From positions 4,588,001-4,652,000 of the forward strand of contig OZ245752.1 in assembly GCA_965227455.1 (NCBI GenBank): a DNA stretch of 64,000 bases. Reading direction: 5' to 3'. This document shows positions 26,096 through 33,949 of the stretch, piece after piece. The DNA is from JABDIP01 sp965227455 (GTDB lineage: Bacteria; Pseudomonadota; Alphaproteobacteria; DSM-16000; Inquilinaceae). How positions within the stretch are numbered: the first letter of the stretch is position 1; every line of letters begins with the position of its first letter. Made by a program: the position numbers and the translations under genes. The notes beneath the pieces are model-generated. The model searched no databases. It saw only the letters and a list, made by a program, of their open reading frames with translations, and was not told where the DNA came from.

Positions 26096-26112
26096 GCATG
26101 TCCGAGGTTGCC

Positions 26113-26484
26113 CTAGCTGCGGGCCTCTTCGTTCGATTCCTCCCACTCGAACGTCTCGCCATTCTTGTCGGTCAATGTGACGCTCACCGTCGGTTGCCTT
26201 TGCAGGGAATCGAAATCGTATCCGACATAGACAGTGAGGGATTTGTCGATGTCGCCGGTTCTCATATTGTCGATCGTGGCCGAACCGGTGGCGGTAATCT
26301 CGACGTGATCAGGCTTGCTGCCGGGCTGCGTGATCGTCGGGGTGCTGAAGCCGTCGATGGTCGCGCTCAACACGTTGGCTTTCGTCTTGTAGATGGCGAC
26401 GCACTTCTCGAACGGCTCTTCAAGCCTGTTGCGGCGGACGGCATCGCTGACCCGAACCAGGCTGTAGTTATACGTACGCGGCAT
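26113..26484 (-). CDS. Hypothetical protein, beta-rich
   Basis: 123-aa protein that I do not recognise. It begins MPRTYNYSLVRVSDAVRRN and continues with alternating short hydrophobic stretches (VLSATIDGFSTPTIT, VEITATGSATI, SLTVYVGYDF, PTVSVTLTDK) that suggest a beta sandwich; it ends with an acidic tail EWEESNEEARS. There is no signal peptide or membrane segment. The start is ATG at 26484 with GGAGCG 8 bp upstream; the open frame continues 52 codons upstream without a better start. It lies on the same strand as the YcaO-TfuA operon but is separated from it by the BTAD regulator. It may belong to that accessory region, although this is only by proximity. Confidence 0.6.
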   Translation of the reverse strand: MPRTYNYSLVRVSDAVRRNRLEEPFEKCVAIYKTKANVLSATIDGFSTPTITQPGSKPDHVEITATGSATIDNMRTGDIDKSLTVYVGYDFDSLQRQPTVSVTLTDKNGETFEWEESNEEARS

Positions 26485-27111
26485 GTTCTCGCTCCATTGA
26501 TTCCAGATGTCGGGATGGCCCGCATCGTGACCACGCGGCCGCAATGCGGCGTTTTGCGCTATCGGAATCCGAGGGGTTGGAGGGATGCCAATCCGTATCG
26601 ACGCCCTTTCGAAGACCGATGGGCGCAGCATTGCGGACACGCATTATGCGTGCATAAGCAGCGCGTCAAACGCTCGTGAAAATACCGACGCTGCGGTGAA
26701 ATTCTAGTTTGGCGACAAAGACTGCCGGCTGATCGGGAAGCAACGGATTTTCCCTTCCAAAAAGCTCGAGCCGATCATCCTTGCCGGCTGAGCGATTCTC
26801 TAATTACGAGAAATCTCCTAGAGTTTTGCTTAGTTTTCGAGTAGCGCAATTTCTGAATGTAATCGTGTATAACTTCTTGGCGTCGTTCAGCGGAGACATA
26901 GGAATACCCTTGGCCGGCTAATGAAGGCGTGTGGGGACGCTTTTCGCACGGTTTTCGGCCTAGAAGACCCGAAGCGGTCACGGTATGCAGCGCGGTTTGT
27001 GCTGGCGGGCGCAGAGTCGGCGGAGACCGACGGCTAGGACAGGGGGCGTCATGGGCGTCCGTTTGCAAGAGCAGAGTGTCCGCCACGCATAGCTTGGCAA
27101 ACGGGGGCGAC
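26485..27111. other. Non-coding gap upstream of the BTAD regulator
   Basis: 627 bp between divergent genes. GC content falls around 26640-26880 relative to flanking genes, suggesting promoters and possibly foreign DNA. Short inverted repeats occur (GGGAA...TTCCC near 26738-26757). Open frames crossing it have no recognisable protein features. No small peptide gene with a convincing ribosome-binding site is seen. Confidence 0.3.
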
Positions 27112-29133
27112 ATGACCGACAACCCTGTTGAAGGCTCGACCGGACGCGATACCTTCATTGCTCACGCCAAGCTGCTTGGCGAATTCCAGATCTTCACGAA
27201 ATCCAGCCCGTCCCTGCTACCGCGCGGCCGCAAGGCGCGATGCATCATCGCCCAGGCCCTGCTGTCCGGGACCGGCTGCGTCGCCCGCGACAGGCTGGTG
27301 GGCACATTGTGGAGCGATCGTGGCGAGGACCAGGCCCGTGCCAGCCTGAGGCAGGCCATTGCTGAAATCCGGCGCAGTTTTGGCGCCGCCGGCGCGGACA
27401 TCATCGATGTCGACCGGGCCCGCGTCTGCCTCGACCGGACATTGATCTCAAGCGATATCGACGGGATCGAGCAGGACGGCCCCCCGTCCACGGACTGGCC
27501 CGGCGAGTTGCTCGAGGACCTTGACGGCATCGACCCTGAATTCGACGAATGGCTGCGCGTCGAGCGTGCCCGACTGCGGAATCTGTGGCTGCATCACCTC
27601 GAGCGCCGGCTCAATCTGGCGGTCGAAAGCAACGAGCCCGACAAGATCAACGATGCGGCCAAGCAATTGCTGAACTTCGATGCCACGAACGAGCTGGCGG
27701 CGCGGGCGGCGATCCGCGCCCTGGCCGAAAGCGGCAACGCGGCCGCGGCGATCCGACAGTTCGATGCGCTGGAGAAGGACCTCAAATGGCTCCTGGACGC
27801 CCGGCCGTCGGCCGAGACGCTCGATCTGATCGGGCAGGTGAAGCGCGGCGAGATCCGAAGTGCGCCGGTCCTTGAGGGATCGCCGCTTCGCCCCCAGGGC
27901 AAGGTGCATTCCCGCGCAACGGCGCCCCGACTGGCGGTGCTCCCGATCGTCAATCTCAGCGGCAATCCGTCGGAGAATTACCTGTGCGACGGGATCAGCG
28001 ACGAATTCATCACCGCCCTATCCAAACTGGGTGAACTGCGTGTCCTGTCGCGGCATGTCAGCTTCGGGTTCCGCGGGCTCGATGTCGATCTAGGCACTTT
28101 GCGCAGCCGGCTGGGTGCGGACTACGCGCTGCTCGGCAGCATGATGCGGTCCGGCGAAACGCTTCGCTTCAATCTGCATATCAGCGATCTCGCGACCGGT
28201 CAGCATGTCTGGGGAGAACGGTTCGACCACAAGTCCGGCGACCTGTTGACGCTGATCGATCGTGTCGTCGAGCCGGTCCGGGCCGCGACCGTCCCGGCCG
28301 TCGAACAGCACGAGGCTGCGCGTATCCGGATGATCTCGACGGAGGTGCTTAAGGCCTATGACCTCTATCTTCGCGGCAAGCACATCTTCTATGCCGGCGA
28401 GAGCGAGGATTACGCGAAGCGTGCGCTGACTCATTTCGAGCAGGCCTATGAGCTCGATCCGAATTTCGAGGCCGTCATCGTCCAGTTGATCCGCCTCTAC
28501 AACACGGAACTGACTTTCAGCACCGCCGGCGCAAACCTCTCCGACTATCGCCAGAAAGCGCTGACGCTCGCCGAGCGATTGCTTTCGATCGACGCGAAGA
28601 ATCCGAGCGCGCATATCGCCATGGCCTGGTGCCTGATGTGGAAGCGGCAATTCCTCCTGGCGGGATCGCATTTCGAGGATGCGCTGCGGCTGGCGCCCTA
28701 CGATGCCGATCGGCTGAACGCGATCGCAACGGGATTGATGTATCTGGGCCGGCTCGACGATGCGCTGGCGGTGCTGAAGCAATCGAAGGAGGCGGTTGCC
28801 TTCGATCTGGACTACCTGCGGACCGATTTCGGCCAGATCTATTTCCTCAAGGAGGATTTCGATGTGGCGCGGCAGTATCTGGAGTTCGGCGAGCAGCGCT
28901 CGTTCAGACCCGCACTGTGGCTGGCCGCGACCTATGGACGATTGGGCCTGATCGACATGGCCGAGCGCAAGGCGGAGCAGTTCGTCGCCCGGGTGGAACG
29001 CATCTGGGTCGGGGCGCCGACGGCCGGTCCGTCCGACTATGTGGAATGGGCCTTCCAGTTCATGCCCTTCGCGCGGGAGCAGGACGAGGCGCTGCTGCGC
29101 GACGGGCTTCGCTCGGCCGGGCTGCCGGCGTAG
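27112..29133 (+). CDS. SARP/BTAD-type regulator with TolB-like and TPR domains
   Basis: 673-aa signalling protein. Residues about 20-110 form an OmpR-like winged helix as in SARP regulators (RKARCIIAQALL; RDRLVGTLWSDRGEDQARAS; LRQAIAEIRRSF). Residues about 120-250 are the bacterial transcriptional activator domain. Residues about 272-390 (RLAVLPIVNLSGNPSENYLC onward) are the TolB-like module found in adenylate-cyclase/TPR regulators, followed by TPR repeats to the C terminus. There is no membrane segment. The start is ATG at 27112 in GGGGGCGAC context. It is convergent with tfuA, 19 bp away, and is the likely activator of the adjacent cluster, by analogy with SARP regulators of secondary metabolism. 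Confidence 0.85.
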   Translation: MTDNPVEGSTGRDTFIAHAKLLGEFQIFTKSSPSLLPRGRKARCIIAQALLSGTGCVARDRLVGTLWSDRGEDQARASLRQAIAEIRRSFGAAGADIIDVDRARVCLDRTLISSDIDGIEQDGPPSTDWPGELLEDLDGIDPEFDEWLRVERARLRNLWLHHLERRLNLAVESNEPDKINDAAKQLLNFDATNELAARAAIRALAESGNAAAAIRQFDALEKDLKWLLDARPSAETLDLIGQVKRGEIRSAPVLEGSPLRPQGKVHSRATAPRLAVLPIVNLSGNPSENYLCDGISDEFITALSKLGELRVLSRHVSFGFRGLDVDLGTLRSRLGADYALLGSMMRSGETLRFNLHISDLATGQHVWGERFDHKSGDLLTLIDRVVEPVRAATVPAVEQHEAARIRMISTEVLKAYDLYLRGKHIFYAGESEDYAKRALTHFEQAYELDPNFEAVIVQLIRLYNTELTFSTAGANLSDYRQKALTLAERLLSIDAKNPSAHIAMAWCLMWKRQFLLAGSHFEDALRLAPYDADRLNAIATGLMYLGRLDDALAVLKQSKEAVAFDLDYLRTDFGQIYFLKEDFDVARQYLEFGEQRSFRPALWLAATYGRLGLIDMAERKAEQFVARVERIWVGAPTAGPSDYVEWAFQFMPFAREQDEALLRDGLRSAGLPA

Positions 29134-29152
29134 TAAGGAGGTCGTCCAGGGA

Positions 29153-29905
29153 TCAGCCGCCCCGCGTGTCCAATGCGCGATCCCGGCTGCTCTGAAACGC
29201 CGGCGTCTCGGGCAAGTCGAATCCCGGCGGATCGGCCGATGCCGCGCGGTCCGTACGCAGGCGGTCGAGCAGAGCGAACGCATCCTGGCGCTTCACGCTC
29301 ACCGCGCATCGCGCCATCGCCGCGACGATTTCCCTCTGTCGTGTCTTGAGGATTCCGTGCCCGGACAGGGCCCGGGCGATCGTCGGCCAGGCACGGTCCT
29401 TGAAATACAGGGACTGCGCCGCCTTTACGATCAGGTCGGCCTCGCCATCTTTCAGGACGCCCATGCCCGTTGCCTGGTCCACGGTCGCCTGGATGTCGAC
29501 CAGGGCTTCGCTGACCGCGGGAAAACCGAGTTCCGCCGGACCGTGGGAGACCGCGACGGCATCGTCGTTTTCGAGTCGGCCATCGGCGAAAGCCTCATAG
29601 ATTGAGCCCACGCCGATCATGCCGAACCGGCCGAGCTCCGCCGCTCGCAGCGCCCCCATGCTGGCCGCGCCATAGACGCGAACGCCGCGGGAGATGGCCC
29701 ACAGGATCTCCTTGTGCCGGATCGCCGGGCGAGTCTCGAAATAGCCGTCGATGATGCCGATGGCGGACGCCCCCGCGGCGACGACTCGAAAGACATCGCC
29801 ATCGGCCACCGGCGGACGAAAGCGGAAATCCCGACCATTGCGCCGGATGTCGGAGGCCTTGAGCGTCGGTCCGACGAACACGACGGATTGGGCCATCATG
29901 GTCAT
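29153..29905 (-). CDS. TfuA-like protein
   Basis: 250-aa protein carrying the full TfuA core: VVFVGPTL at the N terminus, IIDGYFETRPAIRHKEILWA at about 51-70, then VYGAASMGALRAAEL and a GVGSIYEAF segment followed by DDAVAV. TfuA partners YcaO in thioamide formation and was named from trifolitoxin synthesis in Rhizobium; it is thought to help deliver or activate sulfur. ATG at 29905 overlaps the ycaO stop (ATGA), so the two proteins are made together. It is the last gene of the four-gene operon. Confidence 0.93.
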   Translation of the reverse strand: MTMMAQSVVFVGPTLKASDIRRNGRDFRFRPPVADGDVFRVVAAGASAIGIIDGYFETRPAIRHKEILWAISRGVRVYGAASMGALRAAELGRFGMIGVGSIYEAFADGRLENDDAVAVSHGPAELGFPAVSEALVDIQATVDQATGMGVLKDGEADLIVKAAQSLYFKDRAWPTIARALSGHGILKTRQREIVAAMARCAVSVKRQDAFALLDRLRTDRAASADPPGFDLPETPAFQSSRDRALDTRGG

Positions 29906-31218
29906 GCCATTGCACCATGGGGGCGCCGGCCGATCGCAAACGTCCCTCTGCTCGTCCGGCCAAGTCCGGGAATGATTACCCGCACGACCGGAATGTCCAT
30001 ATCGGCGTGGGAGAGGTCGAACCAAACCACCTGCCTCAAATTCGCTTCCCGCAACCGTGTCAGCAGCACCTGCAGGTCACCCTCGATGGTGTCGGTGCTG
30101 AGATCGGCCAGGTCCCGAAAGTCCACGCGGGTCTCGTCCCGCAGCCAGATCTCCTCCATGGCATAGCGCTCGTTGCCGTCGCGAGGCGGTTGGTAGAATG
30201 CCGGTCCAACGTCGTCCCGGCTCCCCGCTATCACGGTCAAACGGGCCTGCGCCGCTTCGGTCAGCGCCCTGGCCAAGGCGACCGCCGGGTCGAGATGACA
30301 GCCGAATCCTTTGCTGGCCACGGTGACGGGACGATTATCCGCAGCGTACTCGAAGATCCGGCAGGCAAACGCCGGAATGCCGATATCGGACGTCATGTCC
30401 CAGACCTGCGTGATCAGCCCGGCCCCCTGGAATTGGTTCAGGATGCCGGCGACCGCCGGGTCGCAGACGGTCTCGACATCCAGCCTCAGGGCGTCGCGTT
30501 GGGCGCTGCCCTGCGCTCGGAGCAAGGCGGTGCAATCCCTTTCGATTAGCTCGTAGATCGCTGCGCACAGCGCCTCGCAGAGGCAGTTCCCCGACGCCAG
30601 CCCATTGCTGCTGGTCGGCAGGTTTGCGAGCTCCCGTGGTGCGCAGAAATCCGTGTGCACGAGCTGTGCCGGCACGTAGACACGATCCTCGCTCAGCAGG
30701 TCGGTGCCGCAGATCCAATGGATGGAGGATTGCCTGTCGACATCCGGTTCTCCGGTCACAGGCAACTGGTCGAGGTCGATCACCCTCTGATCCCGGGCGA
30801 GATCAGACGCGCTGGACCAGATCCGGGGCAGTCGCAGGTGCTGGGCGTGCCAGCTCTCGGCGGCCTCCATGGCGGCGGATGCCTTGGCCGCCGCAAGGCT
30901 GAGGCCCTTGCCCTGGTGGACCGAGACCGACCGGCTGAACGGTCGCACGGCCATCACCACCGGAACCCCCAGCCGGTCCAGACCGGTGACGTCGGCAAGC
31001 CGGGTGACTCCGATGCGTTGCATGTGCGGCAGGACGCGCTCGAGCGTCGCGTCGAGCGCCACGACACGATGGCCGCCTCGCCGCAGGGCCTTTTGCGTGG
31101 CCTGTCCGGACCATGGCAAGGCCCGGTCCGTCATTGGTGCCGATAAGCAGATCATCCCGTCCTGCGGTCGCGGACGGCGCAGCCAGTTCGAATAGGCCGC
31201 GCCGTCTTCGACTCCCAT
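29902..31218 (-). CDS. YcaO-domain protein (putative thioamidation cyclodehydratase)
   Basis: 438-aa ATP-dependent peptide backbone-modifying enzyme. The YcaO ATP-binding elements are present: SVSVHQGKGLSLAAAKASAA near 98-117 followed by E118 and E121, and the second element around 203-228 ending YELIERD. There is no C-terminal PxPxP motif, as in other TfuA-associated YcaO proteins. Together with TfuA it should convert an amide to a thioamide in a peptide or protein. The start is ATG at 31218 with GGGGAG 8 bp upstream, overlapping the end of the 86-aa gene region by spacing of 4 bp. No fused E1-like or ocin-ThiF domain is visible. The substrate is unknown. Confidence 0.92.
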   Translation of the reverse strand: MGVEDGAAYSNWLRRPRPQDGMICLSAPMTDRALPWSGQATQKALRRGGHRVVALDATLERVLPHMQRIGVTRLADVTGLDRLGVPVVMAVRPFSRSVSVHQGKGLSLAAAKASAAMEAAESWHAQHLRLPRIWSSASDLARDQRVIDLDQLPVTGEPDVDRQSSIHWICGTDLLSEDRVYVPAQLVHTDFCAPRELANLPTSSNGLASGNCLCEALCAAIYELIERDCTALLRAQGSAQRDALRLDVETVCDPAVAGILNQFQGAGLITQVWDMTSDIGIPAFACRIFEYAADNRPVTVASKGFGCHLDPAVALARALTEAAQARLTVIAGSRDDVGPAFYQPPRDGNERYAMEEIWLRDETRVDFRDLADLSTDTIEGDLQVLLTRLREANLRQVVWFDLSHADMDIPVVRVIIPGLGRTSRGTFAIGRRPHGAMA

Positions 31219-31222
31219 CCCG

Positions 31223-31483
31223 TCACTCCCCGGAATCGTCCTGATTGTCCTGGCTGTCCCGATCGTCTTCCAGGCCGACATCCCGGCCCATTTCATTCCC
31301 GTCGGCATAGGCGATCGCTGCCTGCAGATTGACCAGCAGGCCCCGGCGCCAGTTATCGGCCCGTGCCACGCATCGCTTCACCCAATCCGTCTCATCGTCG
31401 CTTCTCAATTCGAGCAGCGAGCTCCCCATTACCAAATATGCTGTATCGTTGTATTTCACGATTAGTCTGTGCGGCTTTGACAT
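31223..31483 (-). CDS. Small acidic-tailed protein upstream of YcaO
   Basis: 86-aa protein I do not recognise. The N-terminal part (HRLIVKYNDTAYLVMGSSLLELRSD) looks like a small beta structure, the middle is helical with one Cys (WVKRCVARADNWRRGLLVNLQAAIAYADG), and the last 25 residues are strongly acidic (GLEDDRDSQDNQDDSGE). It lies 4 bp before ycaO and 47 bp after the metzincin gene, so it is cotranscribed. It could be the modified substrate, a peptide-recognition (RRE-like) partner or an accessory factor; a classic leader-core layout with a Cys/Ser/Thr-rich core is not seen. The start is ATG at 31483 with AAGGGG upstream. Confidence 0.65.
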   Translation of the reverse strand: MSKPHRLIVKYNDTAYLVMGSSLLELRSDDETDWVKRCVARADNWRRGLLVNLQAAIAYADGNEMGRDVGLEDDRDSQDNQDDSGE

Positions 31484-31530
31484 TGTATGCGCCCCTTTTT
31501 ACGTATGTTGGTTGTTGGTATTTGCTGCCG

Positions 31531-33750
31531 TCACTTGGCAGCGACTGCCTGTTCGGTTTTTTCGTCGATGATGTTGTTGGTCCACTTCCTCAGTTGTTTC
31601 GATGCTTTGCTGCGCTTCAGCAGTTTTTCTGTCAGCTTTTTGACCCTTTCGGCGGCCGGTGGTGAGTCGTCCCGACTCTCGGTTACATCCCCGCCGCGGT
31701 ATTCGGTGACGGTGCGGTAAGCGTCGGCCAACGCCGATGCGATACGGGCCGGGTCGGCATTGCCAAGCTCTTTTGCGCCGGCCGGCTGGCCTTTGTTCAG
31801 GCCCAGCAGGTCTTGAGCATTGCGATACCGTTGGTCGGCATTCAATTCGCCCGCATTGCGGATCCGCCATGGCCGCACGCCGGCCGAAAGATGCAGCGCG
31901 CCCAGCTGCCGCGATATGGCAAGCTTCGGCTTGTCCTTTTTCAGCTTTTCCACCGTTTCGCACACGCATTCGAAATACGGTGCGTGGGATCCGTTTAGAG
32001 CGACGAATTGCGCCACGCGCGGGTTCTCGAGCCGCTTTGCGAGCCCTTTCGACAGCGGCGTGCCCAGCTTCCTGACTTTGAACTTGAGAGGATTGGAGAC
32101 GAGAGTCCGACCGTCCGGCAGGCGGCAAACCGCATGCATGACGTAGGTTGCGGGTTTGTGGGCAAACCATCCCTCCGCACCGAACATCGGCGGAAGCGGC
32201 GCCTCCATTTCTTCCGGTCCATCCGCATGGACGAGCTCAAGTTCACCGCAGCCGAATTGGGGCGGCTTGTAGCGGCGGGCGTGCCCGGAGCCTGCCTCGC
32301 CGATCCACAGTTCGACGACCCCGTCCTCTGCGGCGACGCCACGCGGCAGATCGATGTCGCCGGTTCCGGTGTAGCGCAGGCGGATCCGTCCCTCCGGAAT
32401 GGCGTATTGCTCGATCGACGGCATTGCACCTGCCCCATTGCCCGCACCCCGCAGGGTGACGTCCAGGGAGATATCCGGAAATTGCGAATCCTCGGCCATT
32501 TCCTGGAATTCGACCAGATCCCCAGCGGCTGACGGCACCGCCCAGGCCCCGCCCATCACGACATCGGGATAGGGCCCGTGCCGGATGTGGAGGATCTCGT
32601 CACGGTCGAAATTCTCCCAATCGCGGAACAGCCGGCGGAACAGATCGTGACCCGCCCAGTTCCGTCGGCCGACGAACTGCGCCAGCCGTCCGAACGGGAA
32701 CAAGCGGCGATAGGCCATCCAACTCAGGCTGCCGCCGCGACCGATGCGGGTGCGCCGTGGGTCGAGGTCCTTTTGATGGGTGTGGAGCAGGTTGAAGAGG
32801 TGCCCGATCTCGTGAATCGTGGTGTGCAGGTTCAGGTACTCGATCTCGTTCTGCTTTGCCTGCGGATCGGTCATCCATTCCTTGGAGTCCCTGATCGCTT
32901 CGAGAAAGACCGCAGCACCCTGCCTGGCAGGCTCCTGGGCGTCGAACATCACGCCGAGCTTCTTTGCGGACTTGCCCGGTTCGGGTGTCAGGCGTGTCGC
33001 GTACAGCAACCGCGCGCCCCAACGCATCGTCTCTGCGGCCGGGTCCTGGGCGAGCAGAGCGTGCAGTTCTTCGTTCGTAACCTCGCCGACCGGCCCCTGC
33101 GTGCCCACGCGCAGGACCGGGTCGGAATGGACCTCGACCTTCATCGCGACGCCGGCGCGCCGGAATGCGGATTCGACCGAGTTGACGGTTTTCGTGTTGG
33201 CGAAATCATAGGGCGGGTCGTCGAACACCTTCGGCACATCGGCGCCCAGCGCATGAAAGACGTCCAGCTTCATCTGCCGGAACAGCTTGTGAGGTCCGTC
33301 CATCCGGCCGGCCCGCACGCTGTAGTGGCGCGATGGCAGCATGCCACCGCCTGCGCTCTCGAAGGCCATGATGGAGCAATCGGTGATGTGTCCATCCTTG
33401 CAGCGGAGAAGCAGCCCGCCCTTTTTGACGGGTTTGCTGTCGAACATGTCGACGAAGCAGACGATGGTGAAGCAGTCGAATGCGGTCTTGCGACACGCTA
33501 TGGATTCGCTGATGAACGAATAGTGATGCTCCTGGCGCGCCCCGTCCTCAAAGACGTCCCCGCTGATCAGCGCATGCTCGGGGTCGACACGAAGATCGAC
33601 CCATCGTGGCTCGTCTCCCGATTCAGATTCTCCCTGCACGGTGTAGCGGCCACCGAGTTGCTTGAGGATATCGAGGTTTACCCTGGGATTTTCCGGGCCG
33701 CTGATCAGTTCGAATGGAAATTCACTCCGGACTTCATCTTTCCAATCCAT
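31531..33750 (-). CDS. Metzincin-like zinc metalloprotease
   Basis: 739-aa protein with the zinc motif HEIGHLFNLLH at 313-323 (HExxHxxNxxH, the Asn variant of the metzincin motif) and a Met-turn S343-W-M-A-Y347 twenty residues later. These strongly indicate an active metzincin-type peptidase. The N-terminal 200 residues and C-terminal 350 residues are of unknown type; the C-terminal tail is Lys-rich and helical. No signal peptide or membrane segment is visible, which is odd for a metzincin. The start is ATG at 33750 behind GGGAGG. It is first in an operon with the 86-aa gene, ycaO and tfuA and is divergent from a subtilase. Confidence 0.85.
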   Translation of the reverse strand: MDWKDEVRSEFPFELISGPENPRVNLDILKQLGGRYTVQGESESGDEPRWVDLRVDPEHALISGDVFEDGARQEHHYSFISESIACRKTAFDCFTIVCFVDMFDSKPVKKGGLLLRCKDGHITDCSIMAFESAGGGMLPSRHYSVRAGRMDGPHKLFRQMKLDVFHALGADVPKVFDDPPYDFANTKTVNSVESAFRRAGVAMKVEVHSDPVLRVGTQGPVGEVTNEELHALLAQDPAAETMRWGARLLYATRLTPEPGKSAKKLGVMFDAQEPARQGAAVFLEAIRDSKEWMTDPQAKQNEIEYLNLHTTIHEIGHLFNLLHTHQKDLDPRRTRIGRGGSLSWMAYRRLFPFGRLAQFVGRRNWAGHDLFRRLFRDWENFDRDEILHIRHGPYPDVVMGGAWAVPSAAGDLVEFQEMAEDSQFPDISLDVTLRGAGNGAGAMPSIEQYAIPEGRIRLRYTGTGDIDLPRGVAAEDGVVELWIGEAGSGHARRYKPPQFGCGELELVHADGPEEMEAPLPPMFGAEGWFAHKPATYVMHAVCRLPDGRTLVSNPLKFKVRKLGTPLSKGLAKRLENPRVAQFVALNGSHAPYFECVCETVEKLKKDKPKLAISRQLGALHLSAGVRPWRIRNAGELNADQRYRNAQDLLGLNKGQPAGAKELGNADPARIASALADAYRTVTEYRGGDVTESRDDSPPAAERVKKLTEKLLKRSKASKQLRKWTNNIIDEKTEQAVAAK

Positions 33751-33812
33751 CGCCTGCCTCCCAAGTCAATGACAAGACTAAAACGGCTTGGAATTGCGGG
33801 TTCAACGTAATT

Positions 33813-33847
33813 AATCGTGACCTGTGGTCCTTGGATTTTTCACGATT
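33813..33847. promoter_or_regulatory. Inverted repeat in the metzincin/subtilase divergent promoter
   Basis: AATCGTGA (33813-33820) and TCACGATT (33840-33847) form a perfect 8-bp inverted repeat with a 19-bp spacer. It lies in the AT-rich 199-bp gap between two protease genes transcribed in opposite directions. Extra TCACG copies follow at 33851 and 33883. It could be the operator that coordinates both operons. Confidence 0.55.
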
Positions 33848-33949
33848 CTTTCACGCGGTGACCCGGTGCGGCGGACGGTGATTCACGACCGCATGACACG
33901 CCGCCGCGATACTCCTGCCACCAAGGATCGAGCAACTCGGGTGGCATGA

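Noticed and set aside
26775..27158. 127-codon minus-strand frame upstream of and overlapping the BTAD gene
   Set aside because: No ribosome-binding site or recognisable features, and it overlaps the BTAD start region.
31995..32447. Alternative small minus-strand frame inside the metzincin gene as a hidden RiPP precursor
   Set aside because: It is an out-of-frame reading within a well-supported gene, with no ribosome-binding site and no leader-core pattern.
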